Positions 1-10,693 are shown, counted from the first letter of the stretch. The stretch: 64,000 nt of DNA from Trifolium pratense (GCF_020283565.1 NC_060061.1:44615362-44679361), one strand, 5' to 3'. A program made the numbers and translations. The notes: a model not told the origin generated them from the sequence alone.

Positions 1-64
1 ATTGTGGGAGAAGTAATAAATAAAGTGGAGTTTTATGGTTATAATTGGGTATTTAACTCATATT

Positions 65-1852
65 GGTTCCAAAAATATAACAAATTAATTCATATGGCTT
101 AGTAGTAAATATAATAAGAAGTGTAACTAAAAGGTTAACGGCTCAAATCTTGCTGAGAAATGTTAGAAATGTTTTAGCATTTTTCTACTAACTTTTTTTA
201 ATAAAGACACAAAATACCCTTGAAAATGATTATGTGTCAAAAAATGAAATAGGGGCAAATTGGTGATTTCTTCTTTTAATGTATTGTAGATGGTTCCAAA
301 AATATAACAAATTAATTCATATGGCTTAGTGATAAATATAATAAGAAGTGTAACTAAAAGGTTAAGGGCTCAAATCCTGCTGAGAAATGTTAGAAATTTT
401 TTAGCATTTTTCTACTAACTTTTTTCAATAAAGACACAAAATACCCTTGAAAATGATTATGTGTCAAAAAATGAAATAGGGGCAAATTGGTGATTTCATA
501 TGTATCTTCTTTTAATATGTTGTAGATGTGTCAAAAAATGAAATAGGGCAAATTGGTGATTTCATATGTATCTTCTTTTAATATGTTGTAGATATATTGT
601 AGATGGTTCCAAAAATATAACAAATTAATTCATATGGCTTAGTAGTAAATATAATAAGAAGTGTAACTAAAAGGTTAAAGGCTCAAATCCTGCTGAGAAA
701 TGTTAGAAATGTTTTAGCATTTTTCTACTAACTTTTTTTAATAAAGACACAAAATACCCTTGAAAATGATTATGTGTCAAAAAATGAAATAGGGGCAAAT
801 TGGTGATTTCTTCTTTTAATGTATTGTAGATGGTTCCAAAAATATAACAAATTAATTCATATGGCTTAGTGATAAATATAATAAGAAGTGTAACTAAAAG
901 GTTAAGGGCTCAAATCCTGCTGAGAAATGTTAGAAATTTTTTAGCATTTTTCTACTAACTTTTTTCAATAAAGACACAAAATACCCTTGAAAATGATTAT
1001 GTGTCAAAAAATGAAATAGGGGCAAATTGGTGATTTCATATGTATCTTCTTTTAATATGTTGTAGATGTGTCAAAAAATGAAATAGGGGCAAATTGGTGA
1101 TTTCATGTGTATCTTCTTTTAATATGTTGTAGATATATTGTAGATGGTTCCAAAAATATAACAAATCAATTCATATGGCTTAGTGGTAAATATAATAAGG
1201 AGTGTAACTAAAAGGTTAAGGGCTCAAATCCTGCTGAGAAATGTTAGAAATTTTTTAGCATTTTTCTACTAACTTTTTTTAATAAAGACACAAAATACCC
1301 TTGAAAATGATTATGTGTCAAAAAATGAAATAGGGGCAAATTGGTGATTTCATATGTATCTTCTTTTAATATATTGTAGATTGTAGATGGTTCCAAAAAT
1401 ATAACAAATTAATTCATATGGCTTAGTGGTAAATATAATAAGGAGTGTAACTAAAAGGTTAAGGGCTCAAATCCTGCTGAGAAATGTTAGAAATTTTTTA
1501 GTATTTTTCTACTAACTTTTTTTAATAAAGACACAAAATACCCTTGTAAATTATTATGTGTCAAAAAATGAAATAGGGGCAAATTGGTGATTTCATATGT
1601 ATCTTCTTTTAATATATTGTAGATATAACAAATTAATTCATATGGCTTAGTGGTAAATATAATAAGGAGTGTAACTAAAAGGTTAAGGGCTCAAATCCTG
1701 CTGAGAAATGTTAGAAATTTTTTAGTATTTTTCTACTAACTTTTTTTAATAAAGACACAAAATACCCTTGTAAATTATTATGTGTCAAAAAATAAAATAG
1801 GGGCAAATTGGTGATTTCATATGTATCTTCTTTTAATATATTGTAGATACGA
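65..1852 (+). repeat. Tandem array of SINE-like units with Pol III A/B boxes
   Basis: About seven copies of one unit begin near 65, 293, 605, 833, 1145, 1388 and 1616. Spacings alternate 228 and 312 bp, so 65-604 is repeated almost exactly by 605-1144 as a 540-bp higher-order unit; later units are 227-243 bp. Each unit carries TGGCTTAGTGG (or a close variant), which fits a tRNA-type A box. GGCTCAAATCC lies 45 bp further on and fits a B box; that is the spacing found in a tRNA gene. Units end in TTTTAATATATTGTAGAT. I infer a tRNA-derived SINE that was amplified in tandem as a young satellite. No cloverleaf is evident, so it is not a tRNA gene. Confidence 0.7.
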
Positions 1853-1961
1853 TATAATACTAATCTAATTAGATACAATACTTATTGGCTATATAAACCT
1901 TATGGTGTTATATGATGTAATCAACAATTTACCTAATTACTCTTTTCGGTCTTAAATATAA
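1845..1961 (+). repeat. Duplicated segment, copy A (empty site), with truncated Stowaway-like MITE end
   Basis: This segment recurs at about 9640-10200. Here ATTAGATAC runs straight into AATACTTATTGG, whereas copy B carries a solo LTR at that point, so copy A is the unoccupied site. From 1940, after a TA dinucleotide, it enters the left end of a Stowaway-like MITE (CTCTTTTCGGTCTTAAATATAA), which is cut at 1962 by a Helitron terminus. Copy B has the complete MITE. Confidence 0.7.
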
Positions 1962-1992
1962 CTAGTCGCTGGTCCGTGCGTTGCACGGGTTC
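1962..1992 (-). mobile_element. Helitron 3' terminus (minus-strand element)
   Basis: Read on the minus strand, a perfect hairpin CCGTGC-loop-GCACGG is followed 11 bases later by CTAG and then T. This is the canonical Helitron 3' end: a short GC-rich hairpin just upstream of CTRR, inserted before a host T. The element would extend to the right into the minisatellite at 2085-2965. Its 5' TC end could not be placed, and no Rep/helicase coding is seen, so it would be non-autonomous. Confidence 0.6.
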
Positions 1993-2084
1993 GGCGGAAC
2001 ACCATTTATATATCAATCATGGATATTATCAATCATGGGTGTTGTTGACCATGGTAAATTAAACAACCACCTTATTATTTGATA

Positions 2085-2965
2085 TTTTTGTAATAGTAAT
2101 TTTAAAACTTTTATTAGCGATCAAAAATTTCATCTTCCTGTCAAGTATAAATTTTTATCAATAAGAAAACTTATAATAGTTATTTTAAAACTTTTATCGG
2201 TGCTAAAAATTGTCATCTCCCCTTGAATTATAATTTTTTATCAGTAATAACATGTAATATTGATTTTAAAACTTTTATCAACGGTCAAAATTGTCATCTC
2301 CCCGTGAATAATAATATTTTTATCAGCAATAACTTGTAGTAGTGATTTTAAAATTTTTATCAACGTTAAAAATTGTCATCTTCACGTGAATTATAAATTT
2401 TTATCAATAGTAACTTATAATAGTGATTTTGAATATTTTATGAGCGATAAAAATTGTCCTCTTCCCATGAAATATAATTTTTTATCATTAATAATATGTA
2501 AGAGTGATTTTAAACTTTTTATAAGCGATTAAAATTGTCAGCTCCCCATGAATTACAAATTTTTATCAGTAATAACTTGTAATAATGATTTTAAAACTTT
2601 TAGCAGCAATAAAATTGTCATCTCTCCGTGAATTATAAATTTTCATCGGTAATAACTTGCAATAGTGTTTTTAAAACTTTTGTCAAGGATCAAAATTGTC
2701 ATCTCCCCGTGAATTATAAATTTTTATTAGTAATAAATTATAATAGTGATTTTAAAACTTTTATCAGCGGTAAAAATTGTGATCACCCAATGAATTATAA
2801 ATTTTGTATCAATAACTTGCAATAGTGATTTTAAAACATTTATTAGCGATAAAAAATGTTATTTTTCGTGAATTATAAATTTTTATCAACAATACTTGCA
2901 ATAGTGATTTTAAAGCATTTATTAGCGATAAAAAATGTCATTACCACGTAAATTATAAATTTGTA
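2085..2965 (+). repeat. Minisatellite, about 81-bp unit, 11 copies
   Basis: The motif (A/G)TAATAGTGATTTTAAAAC recurs about every 79-84 bp (near 2089, 2172, 2251, 2335, 2417, 2498, 2579, 2659, 2741, 2819 and 2897). Each copy continues with a TTATCAGCGATAAAAATTGTCAT-like core and a GTGAATTATAAATTTTTATC stretch. Copies are moderately diverged. It lies directly inside the Helitron 3' end; tandem arrays are common inside non-autonomous plant Helitrons. The short ORF at 2628-2825 is a by-product of the repeat and not a gene. Confidence 0.85.
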
Positions 2966-3256
2966 TCGGTTGTAATTCTCTATGTTGAGATTTTGGGTAG
3001 AATGTCATCTCACAATTTTCTAACCTTATTTTGTATCCAATTGTGAACGATGCTAAGTGTTGGATGACTCGGTTACATCAAATTTTATAGTGGAGCCTTC
3101 AATAATCCGTGACATGAATAAAATTTAATTAGTACCATTTTTTTTGCACAATTTATACGATTCTAAATGATAAATATCAATGGATTAAAAAGAAAATAAA
3201 TTGAAAGGGAAGGGGATGCAAACTGCAACAAATGGGTAAGAATAACAAAAAGAAGA
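2966..3256. other. No gene seen
   Basis: AT-rich sequence without an ORF or repeat that I recognise. It may be the remainder of the Helitron or host spacer. Confidence 0.5.
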
Positions 3257-3269
3257 AAAAAAAAATTTC

Positions 3270-4318
3270 TACCCCTACATTTATCTCTTTACCCCACCAT
3301 ATTTTAAAATATTCTCATTTTACCCTTTTAAAAGTGTGTTGGTATGTTAAAAGTGTGTTGGTATGTTAAAAAAAAAAGTGTGCTGGTATGTTAAAAAAAA
3401 AATGTGCTGGTATGTTAAAATTACATTTATCTCTTTAATTACATTTATCTCTTTAACATATTTGACTGGAATAATTGGAAAAAAATTCCGTAAAGAATTA
3501 GCAAAAACTATAATATGGAAATAAGATTACCATTAAAGCTTCAACATTATCAAGAAACAAAACCAAAGCCTAATTACAAACAAAATTAACATAAAACACA
3601 ATTTTTTTTAAAACAATTTTTTGCTGCTACACAATTCAACAATGAAAATTGAAAACAACAAATTCAATTAGAAGAGAAAGAATGAAATTAGCATCAGATC
3701 CAACATGTGGACAATACAGAACGAAACTTTTGATATCGGTTCATGGATAGGATACGAAGCCTCCCTTCACGAACATTGATGCGAATCGGTCGAGCACTTT
3801 CAAGAATATTGATGCTGATTAACATCCTCTACACATTCGCGTTCTTCTTTTGCTTACTCATCAACATCTTTCCAAATTTTCAATTAACAAAAATTCACCG
3901 ATCGGAAGAAATTACTCAAACAATGAAAACAAAAACGAATCTCAAAAGAACGAAAACAAAATTGTGAATTGCGATTGGATGACAAAATTGAAAATTGTGA
4001 ATTCAGAGATCGACGGCAAGGCAGCAGTAACCTTGTTTTTTTCCAGATTCTAATTTTTGCCATGGTTGAACTGTTGCTAAATCTTTTCGGAACTCTTTTT
4101 ACCAACTGTTCCAGTAAAATATGTTAACTAGATAAATGTAATTTTAACATGCCAGCACACTTTTTGACGTGGTTTTAACATACCAGCACACTTTTATTTT
4201 AACATACCAACACACTTTTAACATATCAGCACACTTTTAACATACCAACACACTTTTAAAAGGGTAGAATAAGAATATTTTAAAATATGTTGGGGTAAAG
4301 AGATAAATGTAGGGGTAG
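3270..4318. mobile_element. Long-TIR (MULE-like) element with subrepeats in its TIRs
   Basis: The left end starts CTACCCCTACATTTATCTC and the right end is its inverse. The inverted match runs about 200 bp on each side and includes several copies of a 19-bp tandem motif (AAGTGTGTTGGTATGTTAA). A13-bp direct repeat (ten A then TTT) abuts both ends at 3257-3269 and 4319-4331, consistent with a 9-11 bp Mutator-type target duplication in a poly(A) stretch. The unique core (about 3480-4110) holds two small overlapping ORFs (3743-3967 + and 3884-4105 -) with no domain I know. It is non-autonomous, and the core could be a captured fragment. Confidence 0.75.
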
Positions 4319-4331
4319 AAAAAAAAAATTT

Positions 4332-4960
4332 CCAAAAAGAAAAGCCAAAGCCCAATCCAACAGACCCAGCTGAGCTAAGCTTCAAACAAAAAATAAGGGG
4401 AACGATCAGGGTTGTCTGATTGATCGACGTCCCTGATTTGATCAAATGATAAAGCATCTAGGCCATTGGATTTGATCAAACGGTTGTGATGGGAGGCGCA
4501 TGGTAAACTACATTTTATTATTTCTTTGAAAATAAAGAATTAATTTATAAAATTAAGTTGCAATTTTTATTATGGAACGACCTTATCTTTATGTTAGTTA
4601 CACAGATAAATGACTATTTTTGATGTTGATATTATTTATAATTTAAATAAATAATATTTATTTGAATTTTATTTTTTATTAGGAATTCATTTTTATTATT
4701 TATCCTAAGCCTCCAAAATCTCCGAACCGGCCCTGTCTCTCTCCTATTTCTCTCTTCACAACCAAACATACCATTAAAGACTTTAGATGTTCCCGGTCTT
4801 AAAATAGGACATCATTTCTAACCTTAATTTTCTTTTTGTTGATAATATTCTGTGGTGTCCCACCCCCCAATTGAATTGCACATGGGCAGCAGAGCAGAAG
4901 AGGCCATGGTCCATTAACCATAGGGCCTTGTTTTCTTTGTTTCTACTGTATTCCATTATT
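4332..4960. other. Non-coding spacer, possible LTR debris
   Basis: No coding signal. A stretch near 4370-4500 (GATTTGATCAAACGGTTGTGATGGG) resembles the GATCAATCAAACGGTCTTGATGAG stretch in the Ogre-like solo LTR near 16720, so it may be old LTR debris. The rest is AT-rich sequence I do not recognise. Confidence 0.4.
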
Positions 4961-4969
4961 TTCTATCTT

Positions 4970-6600
4970 GAAAATTGCTTTTTTTGCCCTCCATGTTCCT
5001 CTTAAACACCCAAAAAATCTCAAAATAACCTTGAATTTGGGGGATTTAGGAAGTTATGGATCCTAGGATCCTAAATATATTATGTGTGGTTCGTGGGATC
5101 CGAAACAAGCCAATTATAGATGGGAACACATTTTTTTTGGGGGGGGGGATCGAAAATTGTGCTTATACGTTGGTTTGAAGTCTACAATCCAAAACCAATT
5201 ATGTTCGGATTCTGCGAACCGAAATTGTCACGAAAATCACAGGTTTGGATCCTGCGAACCGAAATGGTCACTAAAATTACAGGTTTGGAGTGTACAGTCC
5301 AAAATCAAGTTTTCTGCAGAAAGTTTTTACAGTTTTACAGGCCAACATTATGCATGTTCGGAATTTGCTCTTTTGCACTAAATTAAAAGTTAAAAATAAC
5401 CATTGTCATTACATACGATAACTTCAAACATAATCAAATAAATCACAACTTCAAACTCTAAAACGTAAATTACAACTTCAAACTTAAAAACAATTCAAGC
5501 AAAATGAGTTTGTCTTCATTTGGCTCCATCTTCATTTGTCTCTCACAACTACAGGATCATCTTCATTTGTTTCCATCTTCATGTCACCTTTTTCATTCTT
5601 CATGAGTTCGTCAAACTCAACCATCCGGTCCATAAATGTATCCTCCCAAGTCTCAGCCTCTGGCGCCCTATGATTTTTCCATTCCTTACAAGTTGGAGGC
5701 AGTGGACACCCAACCTTCAATTTAACATACACAAAATGGTTTGGAACCGTACCAACACACATAATGTGTGTAGATGCATCCAACGGTGGACGACCGCGCA
5801 GTGGAAAATAGGTTTCACAATAACCAATCTCGTGTTTAGTTAATAAAACTACAACGCGGTTGTAGGCCGTTGGCATGTGGGATCCGAAATGGGTTCGGAT
5901 TGTATGAGCCAAACGCGACTGCGATCATAAAACCATGAAAATTGAAAAAATTAACGGTTTAAAGTGCTTATTACCTCTTGTATGACTCCGATTGAGTATT
6001 GCACCCCTCTTTGAGTGAATAAACGTTGCTTTCAAGTCTCTGATACGCCAAAAAAATCGCCCTAGCTCCAAAGCTCCCAATTGAGTGTCCAAGTGGTTAT
6101 GAAAGTGCAACTTCTGAAATATAGGCTATATAGACTCTATTTGGATCCTACACACCGAATATGAGCGTTTCTGGTTGGTAGAATCCGAAATGATGCAAAA
6201 TTTTAAAAATCAAAGCATTTCGGATTGTACAGTCCAAAATCAAGTTTTCCTGGGCAAATCATCAACGATGTACAAGTCAGGCATAGCCAGCCAATGACTT
6301 GTTTAAACTGGTTTCGGATTGTATGGTTAATATCAAACAAGTTTCGGCTTCCATACTCCAAAACCGTTAAAAATAAGAACGTTCGGATTGTACAGTCCAA
6401 ACCCAGGTTTTCCTGGGCAAAATATCACGTACAAGGCAGACATAACCAGCTAATTGCTTGTTTAAACTGATTTCGAATTGTATGGACCATAACAAACAAA
6501 TTTCGGATTCTAGAGTCCAAACGCATTTATAGGGTCAAAATGGTCACTTTGGTCACTTTGGGGAGCCTTGGAGGAAACAAAGGGGAAAAAAGCAATTTTC
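4970..6600 (-). mobile_element. Mutator-like element (MULE) with 9-bp target duplication
   Basis: Terminal inverted repeats begin GAAAATTGCTTTTTT and end AAAAAAGCAATTTTC, with a longer imperfect inverse match inside. The 9-bp direct repeat TTCTATCTT flanks it exactly (4961-4969 and 6601-6609), the length made by Mutator-family transposases. Subterminal regions (5080-5340 and 6130-6540) are full of short repeats of the type TTCGGATTGTACAGTCCAAA. The interior carries a broken coding region on the minus strand (see 5532-6110). The element is 1.63 kb, too short to be autonomous. Confidence 0.85.
5532..6110 (-). pseudogene. Remnant of MULE transposase C-terminus and OTU-like protease tail
   Basis: Two minus-strand open stretches follow each other. 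6110-5925 reads like the C-terminal part of a plant MULE/FAR1-type transposase (a stretch like ...LKATFIHSK). 5912-5532 reads like the end of the OTU-like cysteine protease found in plant MULE proteins (VVVLLTKHEIGYCETYFPLRGRPP, then LKVGCPLPPTCKEWKNHR and a WEDTFMDRM tail); I name that family from recall. They are in different frames with no start or catalytic residues, so this is a dead internal deletion derivative. The OTU assignment is moderately sure and the transposase part less so. Confidence 0.5.
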
Positions 6601-6609
6601 TTCTATCTT

Positions 6610-6902
6610 TGTTTTATGTTAAATATGACCTTGTTTGTCCACCATGTGTAGTCTCTATTTGCAATTCATGAATGGTCTTAGTCAATTTACATATTTATTT
6701 ATGGAGTAGTACCTACAACCGAAATGAAAAACACGTGTAAGTTTAAATATTCTTATCATCGGAGCATTCTACTATCGTGAAAGATAATGAAACCCACGTG
6801 CTAAATTTTTAACCGGATTCTCTCTCCGTGGGCCCATCATATATAACACCAAAACTGTCTCTCTGTTTGTTCTATCATGGCAGCATCATTATCTCTCTCG
6901 TG
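6610..6902. other. No gene seen
   Basis: Spacer between the MULE and the Harbinger-like element. It has no coding or repeat signal that I can name. Confidence 0.5.
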
Positions 6903-6905
6903 TTA

Positions 6906-7773
6906 GAGCATGAGCAATGGTTGTGTTGAAACCATTCTCGACATGTATAAAGTAGTGTAGTGGTTGTTTAATTTGGTGTAGAAGATGACACGGAGGAGAG
7001 AGGTGATGAGAAAACTCAACACAGTTGAAGCACAGCAAGGGGGACACGCGGCTTGCTTTCTGTGGCTTAAATCAGACGCGTGTACACACGCGCGCAAAGG
7101 AGAGTGGGCAAAAATTTCACGCGGAGAGAGAAGAAGATAGGGACACGTGTGAACATCTGATTGGCTGGGCGGATTCTTATCACATTAACACTTTGAACTC
7201 AATTATTTCATTGCCAAATAATTTTTTATTTTTTTACCAAAATTCATGATTTTTTTTTGTCTATAAATAGAGACTTGATTCATTTGATTTGGACACAGAA
7301 AAAAACGAATTTTTTCATTATAATAATCTTATTATTATCTTCATATTATTGTTAATCTTGAAGTTTTAGTTTTTTCTTAGTGAAAACGGATTTTTTCACT
7401 ATAATAATCCTAATTACGTTACTTGTGTGTTGTATTTTAAATTAAGTTAAAATAATTTGTATCGTATAAATTATTTAAATAATTATTAAAAAAAACTAAA
7501 AAATAAATTGTTAACTATTTATTATTTTAATTTAATTTTAATCGATAATTGCAATTTTATGTAATCATAAAAACAAAAATATAAATTTAAATAAGAATAT
7601 GAAATAAAAATGGTGGGGTAGAGAAAGTGGTTGAGTAGAGTGTTGAATAAAAAAATCATTGAAGAGGATAAAAGTTGAATGAGTGTTGAATGATTAAGTG
7701 GAAAAAAGAAATGATGTGGAGTGTTGAGAAGTGAAAAAGTGGTGTTGAAATTTTTTAACCATTGTACATGGTC
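6906..7773. mobile_element. PIF/Harbinger-like non-autonomous element, copy 1
   Basis: Ends are GAGCATGAGCAATGGTT and, inverted, GACCATGTACAATGGTT. The 3-bp duplication TTA flanks both ends (6903-6905 and 7774-7776), as expected for PIF/Harbinger. The 868-bp interior has no transposase. A TATA-like CTATAAATAGAG lies near 7261 and is also present in the second copy (57528-58180). Small ORFs in it look random. Confidence 0.8.
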
Positions 7774-7794
7774 TTAGTGTAATAGTCTTGTACT

Positions 7795-8495
7795 TAGGGG
7801 TGATCGCGGTGCGGTTTGGTTCGGTTTTGAGCATAAAAGTCATCCTAACCGCGAGATAAAAATGCATGCGGTTCGGTTTGGTTCGGTTGATTTTTAAAAA
7901 GTCATCCAAACCAAACCAAACCAAACCAATGCGGTTTGGATCGGTTCGGTTGGTGCGGTTTAAAACATAACGATTGTACCGAACAATTTTAAGCATAAAA
8001 AAAAAATAAAAAATTGAAGTTCCAAAATAACATTGTAGTACCAACAAAAATTATTTATCCAAAATAACATTATAATAACTTACAATTTTAAATATATAAA
8101 AAAATTGAATTTTCAAAATAACATCACGGTACCGATAAAATTTGTTTATTTAAAATAACATTACAACACCAAAATAAAATTTCAGCACAAAAAATAAAAA
8201 TAACTTGAAGTTCGATTAATTTGGTCGATTGACTTGGTAATTGGGCATGTATATTGGAATATAAATATATTTTCTTTTACGATATTGGAATATAAATATA
8301 TAATAGTAACTTAATGCGGTTTTTGCGGTTATCCGCGGTTTTTGCGGTTTTTGCGGTTTGCGGTTTTGCGGTTTGCGGTTCAGTAAGAAAGCCATCCAAA
8401 TACATCCAAACCAAATGCGGTTTTTGCGGTTTTCGGTTTGGTTTGGTTCGATTAGCGGTTTTACTTTTGGATTGGTTCGGATACGATCACCCCTA
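7795..8495. mobile_element. Non-autonomous hAT element
   Basis: Terminal inverted repeats TAGGGGTGATCG...CGATCACCCCTA are flanked by the 8-bp duplication CTTGTACT (7787-7794 and 8496-8503), the hAT hallmark. Subterminal regions are dense in GCGGTTTGGTTCGGTT-type repeats on the left and TGCGGTTTTTGCGGTT on the right. There is no transposase; the ORFs at 7694-8047 (-) and 8314-8616 (+) arise from these repeats. Confidence 0.9.
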
Positions 8496-8590
8496 CTTGT
8501 ACTCTTGTTTACGTGTCGATCGTTTGCCGGACGCAGATTCGCAAATGTTAACGTTGTATGATAAATCTAAATCACTAGGATGTCATACTA

Positions 8591-9455
8591 CTTTAAGAGG
8601 ATTTTGGGAGCGATAAAAAAACAAAAATTAATCGAAAAATCTAAAATCGACGATAAACGTTAAAATAGGCCGAAAATCCAAGAAAAACCCTAAAATCGGC
8701 CAAATACCCAAAAATCGACTATAAACCCAAAAAATCAGCCGAAAAATCTAAAATCGACTGAAAACTCAAAAAAAGACTGAAAAACCAAAATATATGCCGA
8801 AAAACCCACAGTCGACCCTAAACCCAAAAAACTCGGCCGAAAACCTAAAATCGGCCAAAATCCCAAAAATCGACTATAAACCCTAAAATCGGCCGAAAAA
8901 CCTATAATCAGCCGAAAAACCAAAAAATATGCCGAAAAAACCCAAAGTCGTTTTTTGGGCTTTTCAGTCGATTTTAGGGTTTATAGTCATTTTTTGGGTT
9001 TTCGGCCGATTTTAGAGTTTATAGTCGATTTTAGGGTTTTTGGTTGATTTTAGGTTTTAGGTTTTGGGCCGATTTTTGGGTTTGCTGCCGATTTTTGGAG
9101 TTTCAGGTCGATTTTAGGTTTTGGGCTGATTTTTTGGGTTTTCGGCGAATTTTTTGAGTTTCAGGTCGTTTTTGGGTTTACGGTTAATTTTAGGTTTTCG
9201 GCCGCTTTTTTTGGCTTTAGGGTCAATTTTATTAAGATAAATAAAATTAAGTGAAAAAAAATTTATTACATTACCAAACAAAGAATTTTACAATTAATGA
9301 AATTTCACTACTTAATCCAAACAATGGAATTTAAAAATCAAGGGAATTCAATTGAATCAATTGAATTGTCTGGTATTTCAAATCCCTTGAATTTCTAGAA
9401 TCCCTTATCCAAACACACTCTAAGAGAATTTTGGGAGAGATAAAAAAACAAAAAG
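8591..9455. repeat. Large foldback of about 20-bp degenerate repeats
   Basis: 8630-8945 consists of short repeats of the form AAAATCGGCCGAAAAACCC. 8950-9235 consists of the same motif in the opposite orientation (GGGTTTTCGGCCGATTTT), making a 0.6-kb inverted structure. Some units contain TTTAGGG/CCCTAAA, the plant telomere heptamer, but not in telomeric tandem. The stretch TAAGAGGATTTTGGGAGCGATAAAA at 8593 recurs with few changes at 9421, so a direct repeat of nearly 40 bp brackets the foldback. No coding. Confidence 0.7.
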
Positions 9456-9639
9456 AATTTCTTGTCCTTTGCCATCATGGTTGTCGTCATCATCGTCAGC
9501 TTGCTAGCCGATGTATGTGGAGATCGACAACTACTTCGACCATTAATGTATTGTATCGTTATTCCTCCAACTTGCATAGAGTTATGAAATTTTTCTATTT
9601 TCATTTTTTGAAAAAGAGTTTTGAAATAAATTAGATACA
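9456..9639. other. No gene seen
   Basis: A short stretch with a small plus-strand ORF that has no recognisable domain and runs across the repeat boundary. Confidence 0.4.
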
Positions 9640-9669
9640 ATACGATATAATACTAATCTAATTAGATAT

Positions 9670-10093
9670 TGATCTTACCTGATCAGAAGTGCGACCGCGC
9701 CGACGTTTGTGTTGATGAAACCCTTGTTGAAACGGAGGGGGGTTGTGTACCTGCAGGCACTCCGACGCTCAAGTCAGTGAGGTGAAGTATAGGTTTTCTG
9801 TGTTAAAATAATGCGTACCTTACAAATGACAAAGAGTTGGATATATATAGCCCACAGCGCTGGGGCAAGACCCTTGATGACATTAATGGCCATCAAGTGG
9901 CTGCCGAAAAACGGCTATGAGGCTTTGATGTGCATAAATGCTCATCATTCCAGTTTATGGCCGTTACGATACGTGGAAGTATCAGACCGTTGGTGAATCG
10001 AGCAAGGCTCGTGAGGTCCTCGCGATAGGCTAGCTCGGGTTATATCTGTTCGTCATCCTTCGGTGCTCGAGCATCTTTGCTCGGCCCAGAACA
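9670..10093. mobile_element. Solo LTR, 424 bp, TSD GATAT
   Basis: The sequence starts TGATCTTACC and ends CCAGAACA (TG...CA) and is flanked by GATAT on both sides (9665-9669 and 10094-10098). The matching unoccupied site is at about 1870-1890 in this window, which confirms both boundaries independently. No internal retroelement sequence remains, so it is a solo LTR left by LTR-LTR recombination. It is GC-richer than its surroundings. The family is not assigned. Confidence 0.88.
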
Positions 10094-10179
10094 GATATAA
10101 TACTTATTGGCTATATAAACCTTATGGTGTTATATGATCTTATGGTGTTATATGATGTGATCAACAATTTACCTGATTG

Positions 10180-10322
10180 CTCTTTTCAGTCTTAAATATA
10201 AGAAGAAATTTACTTTTTAGATAAATTGAAAATCTAATATATCGAGTCTATAATATAGACCACATTAGATTCTCAATGAATCTAAAAAGTAGATTTCCTC
10301 TTACATTTAGGACAGGAGGGAG
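10180..10322. mobile_element. Stowaway-like MITE
   Basis: An inverted-repeat element. The right end is ...CCTCTTACATTTAGGACAGGAGGGAG and the left end is CTCTTTTCAGTCTTAAATATAAG, giving a long imperfect foldback (ATCTAAAAAGTAGATTTCCTC pairs with the left part). The CTCCCTCC terminus and TA duplication (TA clear in copy A at 1938-1939 and on the right here) fit Stowaway/Tc1-mariner MITEs. Confidence 0.7.
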
Positions 10323-10553
10323 TAGTATAATTACGAGGAATGCTACACACTATTTTTTTTTTTTTTTGAAAAAAAAATAAAAAATGAGTGTTCGAAAATT
10401 GAATAAACTTGCTACACACTCTTTTGAACACTCATTTTAACACTTATTTTTTAATTGAATAAACTTTATACGGGATCACGTCACTTTGTATGAACCTATT
10501 TCCAAAATGAAAGACTCTTATTAATTTTAACTAATTAAAAAGTGAGTGTTAGA

Positions 10554-10680
10554 GTCCCGTATGCTTATTTCAATTGACTGGATATTGCATTATATGTGTA
10601 TGGAGTCGGGGTTTAAACTCCGATCATCTCACTTTAAGAGTGAAATTTCTAGCCACTATGTTATTTGACAAAAAAAAAAA
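10554..10680 (+). mobile_element. SINE (same family as in terpene synthase intron 1)
   Basis: The sequence aligns end to end with the SINE at 49836-49975. It starts GTCCCGTATGCTTA, has a worn A-box region, GGGGTTTAAACTCC in the B-box position, then AAATTTCTAGCCACTATGTTATTTGAC and a poly(A) tail. A 13-bp duplication with one mismatch (AGTGAGTGTTAGA/AGTGAATGTTAGA) flanks it at 10541-10553 and 10681-10693. Confidence 0.85.
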
Positions 10681-10693
10681 AGTGAATGTTAGA

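Larger units (their letters stand above)
9640..10325 (+). repeat. Duplicated segment, copy B (occupied by a solo LTR)
   Basis: This is the second copy of the segment seen at 1845-1961. It is split by the solo LTR at 9670-10093 and also has an extra tandem copy of CTTATGGTGTTATATGAT near 10120-10155. Its right part holds the complete MITE at 10180-10322. Confidence 0.75.

Noticed and set aside
100..160. Possible tRNA gene (A and B boxes)
   Set aside because: No acceptor stem or anticodon arm; repeated seven times in tandem, so SINE-derived.
65..1852. CRISPR-like array
   Set aside because: Eukaryotic context, long repeats with no unique spacers of even size.
7694..8616. ORFs over the hAT ends
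   Set aside because: Produced by GGTTCGGTTTGG repeats.
8950..9235. Interstitial telomere repeat
   Set aside because: TTTAGGG appears only here and there inside longer 20-bp units, not as a heptamer array.
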